Shown one piece after another: positions 30,795 to 38,356 of a DNA stretch of 41,214 bases. The stretch's first letter is position 1. Every line of letters starts with the position of its first letter. This DNA is from a virus. The DNA is taken from IMG/VR virus record IMGVR_UViG_3300010042_000006, positions 1-41,214 of that record. One strand, given 5' to 3'. A program made the position numbers and the translations under genes. Under the pieces are notes generated by a model. It was not told the DNA's origin, did no database searches, and saw only the letters and a program-made list of their open reading frames with translations.

Positions 30795-31255
30795 GCCAAT
30801 CCATGTCCTTCGACAACACCATCGCCGCCCTGATCACCGCCATGAACGCCAACACCGAGGCCCTGCGCGCCCACGCCGCGCAGCTGGGCCAGCCGGTGCA
30901 GCATTTGCAGGTGGCCGCCCCTTTGGCGAGCCCTGCCACTTCGGCACCGCAGGTTGCGGCGCAAGCTACCTTTGCCGCTGGTGCGACGACATCCCCTGGT
31001 AACGCCATGCCTGGCGCGCCCAGCTTCATGCCCACGGCCACGCTGGCACCTGCCCCCGCCGCTGCGCCGTTCAGCACGCAGCAGCAGCTGTTCGACTACA
31101 CGGCCGCCGCGTACAACGCGATGGGCGCGGAGAAGGGCGGCAAGATCGGCACCGTGATCCTGGCCGGCATGGGTGTCACGAACATGAACGACCTCAAGCC
31201 CGAGCAGTACGGCGCGTTCTACCAGCAGGTCGAAGCGCTGAAGGCGGGTGCCTGA
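30791..31255 (+). CDS. Uncharacterised alanine-rich protein of the replication cassette
   Basis: The start is unclear: GTG at 30791 overlaps the previous stop (GTGA) and gives 154 residues; ATG at 30803 gives 150. Neither has a good ribosome-binding site. There is a helical N-terminus (TIAALITAMNANTEALRAHA), a long Ala/Pro linker at about 40 to 95, and a C-terminal domain YTAAAYNAMGAEKGGKIGTV that continues to PEQYGAFYQQVEAL. Similar C-terminal domains occur in phage proteins beside single-strand-binding genes, with no known role. Confidence 0.65.
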   Translation: MSQSMSFDNTIAALITAMNANTEALRAHAAQLGQPVQHLQVAAPLASPATSAPQVAAQATFAAGATTSPGNAMPGAPSFMPTATLAPAPAAAPFSTQQQLFDYTAAAYNAMGAEKGGKIGTVILAGMGVTNMNDLKPEQYGAFYQQVEALKAGA

Positions 31256-31256
31256 G

Positions 31257-31523
31257 ATGGACGCCGACCGTCTGATGTTCCTGTCGCTGGCGCTCAAGAA
31301 CGCCACAGCGACGCACGACGCAGCTGTCGAGCAGGTGCGAAGCCTGCGCGATCAGTTGGAACAAGCCGAGCGCGACGAGCAGATGAGCGAAGGTGCTCGC
31401 CGTGAAGCGGTGCGCGAACTGATCGACTACGTGGTCGGCATTCAGCGCCCGCGGCCCGTGAAACCTGCCGCTCCTCCAATGGCTCCCAGCATGCCGGCTC
31501 CATCGTGGGGAGGTCCGCGATGA
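31257..31523 (+). CDS. Coiled-coil small protein
   Basis: The 88-residue protein begins MDADRLMFLSLALKNATATH and has a charged helix at about residues 20 to 50 (VEQVRSLRDQLEQAERDEQM) that should form a coiled coil. The tail is proline-rich. It starts one base after the previous stop, and its end overlaps the next ATG as ATGA. I do not recognise it. Confidence 0.6.
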   Translation: MDADRLMFLSLALKNATATHDAAVEQVRSLRDQLEQAERDEQMSEGARREAVRELIDYVVGIQRPRPVKPAAPPMAPSMPAPSWGGPR

Positions 31524-31693
31524 ACGCGAAGCGCTGCAAGGAACTGCGCTCCAACCTGCGCCAGCAGGGCATCGATCCGCGTGAGGTCGAGTACAACCAG
31601 ACGCGCTACCGGTTCTCGATGGGCACACGCACGCTGGTGTCGGACTGCGGCCGCGCGGTCTACAAGGCCGCGAAGAAGGCAGGCGCGGTGTGA
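31520..31693 (+). CDS. Small basic protein
   Basis: The 57-residue product (MNAKRCKELRSNLRQQGIDP…) is basic and has GGGGAGG nine bases before the ATG. It reads REVEYNQTRYRFSMGTRTLV and ends with a lysine-rich stretch. I know such short basic proteins in this place from other phages, unnamed. Coupled to the DUF2800 gene by GTGA. Binding to nucleic acid is plausible. Confidence 0.6.
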   Translation: MNAKRCKELRSNLRQQGIDPREVEYNQTRYRFSMGTRTLVSDCGRAVYKAAKKAGAV

Positions 31694-33063
31694 CCACCCA
31701 CGCCAAGCTCTCCCCGAGCAGCGCGCATCGCTGGATGCGGTGCCCTGGCTCCGTGCGTGAGGCCGCGAAGTACCCCGAGGCCCCCAGCGGCCCGGCTGCT
31801 GTCGACGGCACGCACAGCCACACGTTGCTGGAGCACTGCATCAGCCCTCGCATCATCGATCCGAACGAGATGGTCGGCTTTACGCTCCAAGACCACGACG
31901 GCTCGTTTGTCGTTGATCGGGAGCGTGCTGCGCGGGTGAAGGTCGCCATCGACTACATCCGCGAGCGCTCCCTGAACGGCACTTTCAAGGTGCTGTCCGA
32001 GAAGCGGGTCGACCCCCACAAGTTCACCGGCTTTCACGAGCAGGCGGGCACTGTGGACATCCGCATCTACCGCGGCGCGATGTTCGAGATCATCGATTAC
32101 AAGGACGGCATGAACCCCGTCCCGGCCGAGGACAACGAACAGCTCGACCTGTACGCGCTGGGCGCACTGGCCGAGGTTGACAACCCGAACCAGTTCCAGT
32201 TCGTCAAGACCGTCATCATCCAGCCAAAGCTCGCGCTGAAGAACCTGCCGGTGATCAGCGCCTGTGAGCGGACGACCGCGCAGGTGCTGGCGCTGGGCCA
32301 TGCGTACAACGCTGGCGGCACGGCGACGTTCCCCGCCGACGCGCCGCTGGTCCCCGGTGACAAGCAGTGCCGCTACTGCCCTGCGAAGGGCTGCAGCGCG
32401 CGAGCACAACGTGCAATGAAAGCAGCAGGCGTGCAATTCCCAACCATCGACCCGTCGGCTCTGCCGACACCCGACCCGGCCGCGCCTGCGCTGCCGGCCA
32501 CCATCGACGCCACGACGCAGCTGGCCAGCCAGGACGTGGCGACGCTCTCCGATGAGCGCCTGCGCGAGATCCTGGAGGCGGCACCCATGCTGCGCCAGAC
32601 CATCGAGCAGGCCGAGGAGGAGGCACAGCGCCGCCTGGAATCCGGCAAGGCCCTGCCCGGCCTCAAGCTGGTCAACGGTCGCGGCTCGCAGGTGTGGAAT
32701 CTGCCCGAGGATCAGATCGCCGAGAAGCTGAAGGGCATGGGCGTGCCGAAGGACGCGATCTACAAGACCTCGGTGGTCAGTCCCGCCCAGGCGAAGAAAC
32801 TCACCTGGGTGAAGCGCGACGGCACGCAGAAAACGCTGTCCGAACGCCAACTCAAGACCATGGAAGCGGAGTACATTTCCAAGCTCGGCGGCAAGCTCAC
32901 GATCGCTCTGGAAAGCGACCCACGGCCTGCCGTCGTGAGGGGCGCCGCGCCCCTGTTCAGCGCGGTACAGGAGCCCGCAGCCATCGCCGCTGCACCAGCC
33001 CCGGAAGCGGCAGCAGTGCCCGACTGGATGCAGGTGCCGGCGTGGATGCAGGTTCAGAAGTAA
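31690..33063 (+). CDS. DUF2800 PD-(D/E)XK nuclease with probable iron-sulphur cysteines
   Basis: The start is GTG, overlapping the previous stop (GTGA); it is supported by the family's usual beginning, LSPSSAHRWMRCPGSV. The 457-residue protein shows the RecB-like nuclease residues Asp123 (GTVD) and Asp136-x-Lys138 (IIDYKDG). Cys18 plus Cys227, Cys230 and Cys235 (CRYCPAKGC) have the one-plus-three arrangement of Cas4/AddB-type 4Fe-4S nucleases. After residue 260 there is an Ala/Pro linker and a helical domain, ending in PDWMQ and PAWMQ. It likely takes part in replication or recombination with the following ssDNA-binding protein and polymerase. Confidence 0.8.
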   Translation: MTTHAKLSPSSAHRWMRCPGSVREAAKYPEAPSGPAAVDGTHSHTLLEHCISPRIIDPNEMVGFTLQDHDGSFVVDRERAARVKVAIDYIRERSLNGTFKVLSEKRVDPHKFTGFHEQAGTVDIRIYRGAMFEIIDYKDGMNPVPAEDNEQLDLYALGALAEVDNPNQFQFVKTVIIQPKLALKNLPVISACERTTAQVLALGHAYNAGGTATFPADAPLVPGDKQCRYCPAKGCSARAQRAMKAAGVQFPTIDPSALPTPDPAAPALPATIDATTQLASQDVATLSDERLREILEAAPMLRQTIEQAEEEAQRRLESGKALPGLKLVNGRGSQVWNLPEDQIAEKLKGMGVPKDAIYKTSVVSPAQAKKLTWVKRDGTQKTLSERQLKTMEAEYISKLGGKLTIALESDPRPAVVRGAAPLFSAVQEPAAIAAAPAPEAAAVPDWMQVPAWMQVQK

Positions 33064-33065
33064 GT

Positions 33066-33074
33066 CGTTAAACG
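33066..33074 (+). promoter_or_regulatory. CGTTAAACG motif before the ssDNA-binding protein gene
   Basis: This A+T-rich 9-mer lies in the 28-bp gap before the gene at 33092 and matches the motif in the divergent control region at 30580 to 30591. No -35 box is in place, so I read it as a possible protein-binding site rather than a promoter element. Confidence 0.4.
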
Positions 33075-33091
33075 CAAATCGAAAGTACCAA

Positions 33092-33844
33092 ATGTCCGAC
33101 ATCATTTTTCTTTCCGACGTTCGCCTCTCTTTCCCGGCACTCATCGAGCCGAAGAAGAACAAGACCGACCCGACCAAGGTTCCTACCTACGAGGCCGACT
33201 TCATCATGCCGCCAAACCATCCCGGTTTCGGACAAGTGATGCAGACCTACGCCGCGATGGCGCAGGAGAAGTGGAAGGCTCATGCCAACCAGATCATGCA
33301 GATGATCAACGCCGATCGTCGGCTGCGCTGCTTCGCGCAGGGTAGCGAGCGCGTGGACAAGAACACGTTGCGCGTGTACGACGGTTACGAGGGCATGGTG
33401 GCCATCGGCGCAAGCAAGAAAAGCGACAAGGGTGCGCCGCAGATGATCAAGGCCGACGGTTCCGCCGTCGATCCGATGAACACGATGGAGTACCAAGCCG
33501 TGGCGCGCAAGCTCTACGGCGGCTGTCGCGTCAATGCTGCGATCAAGTTGTGGTTGCAGGAGAACACTCACGGCCGAGGCGTGCGCTGCGATCTGATCGC
33601 GGTGCAATTCCTGCGTGACGACAAGCCTTTCGGTGATGCGCAGCCTGACGCCACACCGATGTTCGGCGCTGTGGCTGGCGCTGCGCCGGCAGGCGTTCCT
33701 GGGTTCTTCGGGGCAGCTCCCGCAGCAGCACCGGCCGGCGGCGTGCCCGGCTTCTTCGGCGCCACGCCTGCAGCCGCCCCGGCGATGCCCGCACCTCCCA
33801 CGTTCGGCGCACCCGCCACGATGCCGTCGTTCTTCGGCAGCTGA
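33092..33844 (+). CDS. ssDNA-binding protein (DUF2815/Enc34 type)
   Basis: The 250-residue protein begins MSDIIFLSDVRLSFPALIEP and contains YEADFIMPP, a charged helix with EKWKAHANQ and CRVNAAIKLWLQENTHGRGV. This is the OB-fold family of phage Enc34 ssDNA-binding proteins. After residue 190 the tail is Pro/Ala/Gly-rich, with VPGFFGA at 202 to 208 and again at 218 to 224, and PSFFGS at the very end. Bacterial SSB tails bind partner proteins by an acidic tip ending in a phenylalanine; here an FFG motif may serve instead. It would coat single strands at the replication fork. Confidence 0.85.
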   Translation: MSDIIFLSDVRLSFPALIEPKKNKTDPTKVPTYEADFIMPPNHPGFGQVMQTYAAMAQEKWKAHANQIMQMINADRRLRCFAQGSERVDKNTLRVYDGYEGMVAIGASKKSDKGAPQMIKADGSAVDPMNTMEYQAVARKLYGGCRVNAAIKLWLQENTHGRGVRCDLIAVQFLRDDKPFGDAQPDATPMFGAVAGAAPAGVPGFFGAAPAAAPAGGVPGFFGATPAAAPAMPAPPTFGAPATMPSFFGS

Positions 33845-33856
33845 TCGCCGACGACT

Positions 33857-33873
33857 CGCACCCGTAAGGTGCG
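33857..33873 (+). other. Small hairpin before the DNA polymerase gene
   Basis: CGCACC and GGTGCG form a six-pair stem with loop CGTAA, 15 bases before the polymerase ATG and just before its ribosome-binding site CTGGAG. There is no U tract. It may tune translation of the polymerase relative to the ssDNA-binding protein. Confidence 0.4.
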
Positions 33874-33888
33874 GTCCCTGGAGCACAC

Positions 33889-35784
33889 ATGAAAAACGAC
33901 TTCGCGTATGACGAGGAGACGATGCCGAACGTCTTCACGATCGCGTTCGAGCACTGCTGGATGCCCTTCAAGTGGGCATTCGAGATCAGCCCCTGGCGAA
34001 ACGACTCACGGGAGATCATCGGCTTCGTGCGCTGGATCGCGTCCAACGGCGGCCGCCTGGTCGGGTACAACAACCTCGGGTTCGACTACCCCATCCTGCA
34101 CACCCTGATGAAGATGGGCCATGCCGACGCACCGACCCTCTACGCCAAGGCCATGGCAATCATCGGCTCGCGTGATGACGATGACGAGGGCAACAAGTTC
34201 ATGCACATGGTCTACCGCGATGACCGCATCGTGGAACAGATCGACCTGTTCAAGATCCACCACTTCGACAACCGGGCGCGCCGCACCAGCCTGAAGGCGC
34301 TGGAGTTCGTCATGAAGTCGGATCACGTCGAGGACATGCCGATCCCCGTGGGTACGATCATCACGCGCGAGCAGCTGCCGATCCTCAAGAGCTACAACGC
34401 CCACGACGTGAGCGAGACGAAGAAGTTCTATCACCACTCGCTCGACGCAATCCGCTTCCGCGAGGAGCTTCTGGCCGAACACCCCGGGAAAGACTGGTTG
34501 TCGTTCTCGGACGTGAAGATCGGCGTGGAGTTCTTCCTGGGCCGGCTGGAGGCCGCCGGCGTGCAGTGCTACACCTACGGCCCCGAGGGTCGCAAGCCCC
34601 GGCAGACCCGGCGCGCCAGCATCGCACTGCGAGAGGCCATCCTGCCGTGGATCAGGTTCGAGAACCCCGAGTTCCACCGCGTGCACCAGTGGCTGCTGGC
34701 GCAGACGATCACCGAGACGAAGGGCGTGTTCGAGGGCGTGCAGGCTGCGGTGGGCGGCATCGACTTCGTGTTCGGCCTGGGCGGCATCCACGCATCGGTG
34801 GAGAACGAGATCGTCCGCTCCGACGCCGAGAACGACATCGTGGACATCGACGTGGAGGGCTACTACCCCAGCACGGCCATCGCGCAGGGGTTCAAGCCAG
34901 CGCACTACCCCGAGGTGTTCAGCACCATCTACGCGGGCCTGAAGGACGAGCGGTCCAAGCATGCCAAGGGCACGGCGCGCAACAAGGCGCTGAAGCTCGC
35001 CGGCAACGGCGCCTATGGCAACTCGAACAACCAGTTCAGCCCCCTGCTCGACCCGATGATGACGATGCAGACCACGCTCAACGGCCAGCTGCTGCTGTGC
35101 CTGCTGGTCGAGCAGCTGATCAAGATCACCGGCCTGCGCGTCATCCAGGCCAACACCGACGGCATCACCGTCGTGTGCCCCAAGGTGCACCGGCCGCACC
35201 TGGCCGCCGTGATCACCTGGTGGGAGGGCATCACGAAGCTGAAGATGGAGTTCGCCGAGTACGACGTGATGTGCATCCGCGACGTGAACAACTACCTCGC
35301 GCGCTACACGAACGGCAAGGTCAAGCGCATCGGCGCCTACGAGTGGAAGCACGAGAAGGATGGCGGCCGGCTGCGCTGGGACCAGAACCACAGCTGCCTG
35401 GTCGTGCCCAAGGTCGCCGAGAAGGTGCTGCTGGAGGGCGCGCCGATCCGCGAGACGGTGGAGAACTGGCCTGACATCTACGACTTCCTGTCGCGCGTGA
35501 AGGTGCCGCGCACGAGCCGGCTGATCGGTTGCGTAACTACCGTTCACGGTTCAGTCGACCACGAATATCTGCCCAACACCACCCGTTACCACATCGCCAA
35601 GGACGGCGTGCGTCTTTTCAAGATCATGCCGCCGCTCAAGGGCAAGACCGAGCATCGGCGCATCGGGGTCGAGAGCGGCTGGAACGTGCGCGTGTGCAAC
35701 GACATCAAGGACGCCGACCGTGATGCGGTGGACCACGAATATTTCATCCGCGAGGTTGAAAAGCTCGTTAATCGTTTATCATAA
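33889..35784 (+). CDS. Family B DNA polymerase with 3'-5' exonuclease domain
   Basis: The 631-residue protein is shorter than T4-type enzymes (about 900) and near phi29 size. Exonuclease motifs: Exo I Asp8-x-Glu10, Exo II N61-N-L-G-F-D66, Exo III Y169-N-A-H-D173. Polymerase motifs: A with DIDVEGYYPS (Asp321), B with KLAGNGAYG (Lys369, Tyr376, Gly377), and C with ANTDG at 421 to 425. In motif C the first Asp of the usual DTD is Asn422, only Asp424 remaining. I believe NTDG occurs in other phage members of this branch. No terminal-protein region is apparent. It copies the phage genome together with the primase-helicase. Confidence 0.9.
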   Translation: MKNDFAYDEETMPNVFTIAFEHCWMPFKWAFEISPWRNDSREIIGFVRWIASNGGRLVGYNNLGFDYPILHTLMKMGHADAPTLYAKAMAIIGSRDDDDEGNKFMHMVYRDDRIVEQIDLFKIHHFDNRARRTSLKALEFVMKSDHVEDMPIPVGTIITREQLPILKSYNAHDVSETKKFYHHSLDAIRFREELLAEHPGKDWLSFSDVKIGVEFFLGRLEAAGVQCYTYGPEGRKPRQTRRASIALREAILPWIRFENPEFHRVHQWLLAQTITETKGVFEGVQAAVGGIDFVFGLGGIHASVENEIVRSDAENDIVDIDVEGYYPSTAIAQGFKPAHYPEVFSTIYAGLKDERSKHAKGTARNKALKLAGNGAYGNSNNQFSPLLDPMMTMQTTLNGQLLLCLLVEQLIKITGLRVIQANTDGITVVCPKVHRPHLAAVITWWEGITKLKMEFAEYDVMCIRDVNNYLARYTNGKVKRIGAYEWKHEKDGGRLRWDQNHSCLVVPKVAEKVLLEGAPIRETVENWPDIYDFLSRVKVPRTSRLIGCVTTVHGSVDHEYLPNTTRYHIAKDGVRLFKIMPPLKGKTEHRRIGVESGWNVRVCNDIKDADRDAVDHEYFIREVEKLVNRLS

Positions 35785-35788
35785 GGCC

Positions 35789-35977
35789 ATGGAAATTCAA
35801 GCACGACAAGGCCACGCCTACTCATGGCGCGGCGAGAAGGTCATCGCACTGGCGACCGGTCAGCGGGTCGAGGTGCGCACGATCGATGATCAGTGGTGGG
35901 GTCGCAAGTTCACCGCCGACGCGCTGGACCTGGAGCCCCTGCCGATGGTGTACTTTCACAACGAGGTGCCGGCATGA
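35789..35977 (+). CDS. Small uncharacterised beta-rich protein
   Basis: The 62-residue product (MEIQARQGHAYSWRGEKVIA…) alternates hydrophobic and charged residues as in a small beta barrel and contains WWGRKFTADALDLEPLPMVY. The gene starts two bases after the polymerase stop, with ATAAGG as weak signal. The motif CGTTTATC lies just upstream, inside the end of the polymerase gene. Similar little proteins occur near phage replication genes; role unknown. Confidence 0.6.
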   Translation: MEIQARQGHAYSWRGEKVIALATGQRVEVRTIDDQWWGRKFTADALDLEPLPMVYFHNEVPA

Positions 35978-36210
35978 CGAGGTCCAAGTTCCCCAATTGG
36001 GCGAAGGCGATGAATGTCGCGCCCACCGGCACCGAAGCTGCCGTGTGCCGCGACATCGCCGAGCGCCAGGCCAAGGGCATCGCCAAGTACAACACCACGG
36101 TGCGCGACAACCCGCTGTCGCTGCGCCAGTGGCTCCAGCACGCCTACGAGGAATGTCTGGACCAGGCGGTGTATCTGAAGCGCGCGATGGAGGAGATGGA
36201 CCGTGGCTGA
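35974..36210 (+). CDS. MazG-like nucleotide pyrophosphohydrolase (DUF5664 type), short form
   Basis: The 78-residue protein contains DIAERQAKGIAKYNTTVRDN and then LRQWLQHAYEECLDQAVYLK. The EExxxD motif (Glu59, Glu60, Asp63) in a helix is typical of the all-alpha MazG/dATP-dGTP pyrophosphohydrolase group. Such enzymes remove unwanted or signal nucleotides. The related MazZ works in phages with diaminopurine DNA, but no PurZ gene is present here. A second ExxD motif expected in full-length MazG domains is not clear, so it may be a minimal or partly inactive version. Confidence 0.65.
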   Translation: MTRSKFPNWAKAMNVAPTGTEAAVCRDIAERQAKGIAKYNTTVRDNPLSLRQWLQHAYEECLDQAVYLKRAMEEMDRG

Positions 36211-36514
36211 CCTGCTGGAAAAAGAGATCGAGAAGCGCGGTGGTGACTACGCGCGCGACCGTGGCCACCGGCAGATGAAGTTCACCAGCCCCGGCCACGC
36301 CTTCGTGCCCGACCGCCTGCACCTGGCGCCGATCCCCGAGCTGCTGCGACCGATCATCGCCAAGTACATCCGCTTCGTGGAGTACAAGCGCGGCGGCCAG
36401 AAGCCCACCGTGCCGCAGCAGCGCGAGCACGCGCGCCTGCGCGAGATGGGGTTCACGGTCGAGGTGGTCGACAACGTAGACGATGCGAAGCGCGTCACTG
36501 ACGAGATGGGCTGA
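36203..36514 (+). CDS. VRR-NUC domain nuclease
   Basis: GTG at 36203 is preceded by GGAGGAG, which decides the start. The 103-residue protein shows a glutamate-rich helix (LLEKEIEKRGGDYARDRG), Gln24-x-Lys26 with FTSPG, VPD with Asp37, and Glu60-x-Lys62 in FVEYKRGG, followed by Gln72/Gln73. This is the stand-alone VRR-NUC form of phages, a PD-(D/E)XK nuclease related to FAN1 and likely acting on branched DNA. It stands right before an SNF2-type helicase, a common pair. Confidence 0.85.
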   Translation: MADLLEKEIEKRGGDYARDRGHRQMKFTSPGHAFVPDRLHLAPIPELLRPIIAKYIRFVEYKRGGQKPTVPQQREHARLREMGFTVEVVDNVDDAKRVTDEMG

Positions 36515-36515
36515 C

Positions 36516-37964
36516 ATGCTGACCCCGAACCTGATGCACGACTACCAACAGCGTGCCGTAACTCACCAATGCACTCATCCTGAATCGATGCTCTGGCTGA
36601 GCATGGGATTGGGGAAGACGATCATCACACTCACCAGCATTGCGCATCTCATCGGTGTCGGTTTTCTGCGCGCGGTTGTCATCGTGGCACCCATCCGCGT
36701 GTGCCGACTCGTGTGGCGCCAGGAGGCTGCGAAATGGAGCCACACGAAAGACCTCACGTTCAGTCTGTTGACTGGCACGAAAGACCAGCGCACGCGCGCC
36801 CTGTTGCGACCAGCGAACGTCTACCTGATCAACTTCGAGAACTTGGGGTGGCTCGCAGAAGTGCTGCAGACCTACTACGTCTCGAAGAATCGACCGTTGC
36901 CATTCAACGGTCTGGTGTGGGACGAAATCAGCAAGATGAAGAACAGCACAACGAGCAGGGTGAAGTCGTTCGTCAAGGTGCACACCAAGAACGACGTGAC
37001 GACAGTGACCGGACCGATCGCGCATTTCGACTGGATCACGGGACTCACCGGCACGCCGGCCAGCAACGGCTACCAGGATCTGCATGGCCAGTACCTGGTG
37101 GTCGACAAGGGCAGGCGCCTGGGCACTTCGAAGACGAAGTTCATGACCGAGTGGTATCGCAAGCCGGCTGACGAATCGCGCAAGGTGGTCCCCTACAAGG
37201 ACACCGAGGACCGCATCAAGCAGTTGATCGGCGACATCACGATCGAGATGAGCGCCGATGAGTACATCAAGCTCCCTGATCTGATGGTCAACGACATCGA
37301 GGTGGACCTGCCCGACTCGCTGCGCGCCCGCTACGACCAGATGGAGAAGGAGTTTTTCCTGCGCCTGGACAGCGGCAAGGAGAAGGAGGTGTTCAACCAG
37401 GCGTCGCTCACGAACGCCTGCCTGCAGTTCAGCAACGGTGCCGTGTACCCCATCGCCGGCCTGCCGCTGTGGGAGCCGCTGCACGACCTCAAGCTCGAAG
37501 CGCTGGAGGAGCTGATCGACGAGGCCAATGGCCAGCAGATCCTGTGCGCTTATGCCTACCGCAGCGACGCCGAGCGCATGATGAAGCGATTCGCTAACCT
37601 TTCGCCGATCAACCTGACCGAGTGCAAGAGCGAGGGTGCGCTGCAGGCCGCCATGACGCGCTGGGCCAGCGGCGACTGTCGCCTCATGATCGGCCACCCC
37701 GCGTCGATGGGGCACGGCATCGACGGTTTGCAAAAGAGCGGCAGCATCATCGTGTGGTTCGGCCTCACCTGGTCGCTGGACCTGTACGACCAGATGAACG
37801 CGCGCCTGCGCCGCCAGGGTCAGGGCGTGCCGGTGATCTGCCACCGCATCGTGACGCGTGACACGATGGACCAGGCGCAGGCCGTGGCGCTGTCGAGCAA
37901 GTCGGCGACGCAGGATTCTCTGCGCAAGGCCGTGAGCCAGTACCGCAAGATGCGCGGAGTGTGA
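36516..37964 (+). CDS. SNF2/DEAD-like helicase
   Basis: The 482-residue protein is a superfamily 2 enzyme: motif I MGLGKT at 30 to 35 with Lys34, motif II WDEIS with Asp136 and Glu137, motif III GLTGTP at 176 to 181, motif V around 393 to 404 (GHPASMGHGIDG) and motif VI QMNARLRRQGQ at 426 to 436. It is typical of the phage SNF2-type translocases found with VRR-NUC genes. The ATG lies one base after the nuclease stop. It probably remodels DNA or DNA-bound proteins during replication or recombination. Confidence 0.9.
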   Translation: MLTPNLMHDYQQRAVTHQCTHPESMLWLSMGLGKTIITLTSIAHLIGVGFLRAVVIVAPIRVCRLVWRQEAAKWSHTKDLTFSLLTGTKDQRTRALLRPANVYLINFENLGWLAEVLQTYYVSKNRPLPFNGLVWDEISKMKNSTTSRVKSFVKVHTKNDVTTVTGPIAHFDWITGLTGTPASNGYQDLHGQYLVVDKGRRLGTSKTKFMTEWYRKPADESRKVVPYKDTEDRIKQLIGDITIEMSADEYIKLPDLMVNDIEVDLPDSLRARYDQMEKEFFLRLDSGKEKEVFNQASLTNACLQFSNGAVYPIAGLPLWEPLHDLKLEALEELIDEANGQQILCAYAYRSDAERMMKRFANLSPINLTECKSEGALQAAMTRWASGDCRLMIGHPASMGHGIDGLQKSGSIIVWFGLTWSLDLYDQMNARLRRQGQGVPVICHRIVTRDTMDQAQAVALSSKSATQDSLRKAVSQYRKMRGV

Positions 37965-37971
37965 TAGGATC

Positions 37972-37985
37972 GATAAACGTTAAAC
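37972..37985 (+). promoter_or_regulatory. GATAAACGTTAAAC motif
   Basis: This A+T-rich 14-mer in the 36-bp gap before the gene at 38001 combines both forms of the motif, CGATAAACG and GTTAAAC, seen in front of other genes. It directly precedes the ribosome-binding site CTGGAG. Probably a binding site that regulates the following small genes. Confidence 0.4.
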
Positions 37986-38000
37986 AACTGGAGCACTGAA

Positions 38001-38207
38001 ATGGCAGTAACGCATGTCCGAGGATTCGCCGAAACAGCGAAGGACGATAGCGCGGTCGCGCGCTTCACGCTGCAGGTGTGGCCGATTCCCTACTCGATCG
38101 TCGATGGTCTGAATCAGCATTTGTTTGCGCAGGTCAATGAGTATCTTACAGCGCAGGGAGTCGTTTCTGGCGAGATGTCCAACCTGAACAAGACGGTGTT
38201 CCAATGA
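38001..38207 (+). CDS. Small uncharacterised protein
   Basis: The 68-residue product (MAVTHVRGFAETAKDDSAVA…) has VARFTLQVWPIPYSIVDGLN, which suggests a small alpha/beta domain. TGGAG is nine to ten bases before the ATG. The stop overlaps the next start as ATGA. No family recognised. Confidence 0.6.
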   Translation: MAVTHVRGFAETAKDDSAVARFTLQVWPIPYSIVDGLNQHLFAQVNEYLTAQGVVSGEMSNLNKTVFQ

Positions 38208-38356
38208 CCAACGAACAACTCGCCGAACTGCGCCAGCGCAACGAGCGTCGTGCCGCCAAGGCCCGCGCTGCGCTGGGGACGCGCTGGCTGCTCCACCCTG
38301 CGAACCGCGTGCAGCGCAAGCCGGTGGACCTGGGCACGCTGGGGAGCGCACGATGA
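38204..38356 (+). CDS. 50-residue basic protein
   Basis: A short reading frame overlapping both neighbours as ATGA. The product begins with a charged helix (MTNEQLAELRQRNERRAAKA) followed by GTRWLLHPANRVQRKP. I know the WLLHPxN motif from other very small phage proteins near this part of the genome; function unknown. Confidence 0.6.
   Translation: MTNEQLAELRQRNERRAAKARAALGTRWLLHPANRVQRKPVDLGTLGSAR

Noticed and set aside
30803-30805. ATG as the only start for the alanine-rich protein
   Set aside because: Not excluded, but the GTG at 30791 overlaps the previous stop as do many other genes here, so I kept the longer form and stated the doubt.
34006-35547. 513-codon minus-strand frame opposite the DNA polymerase
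   Set aside because: The polymerase motifs on the plus strand are unequivocal. The opposite frame has a His/Val/Asp-rich shadow composition.
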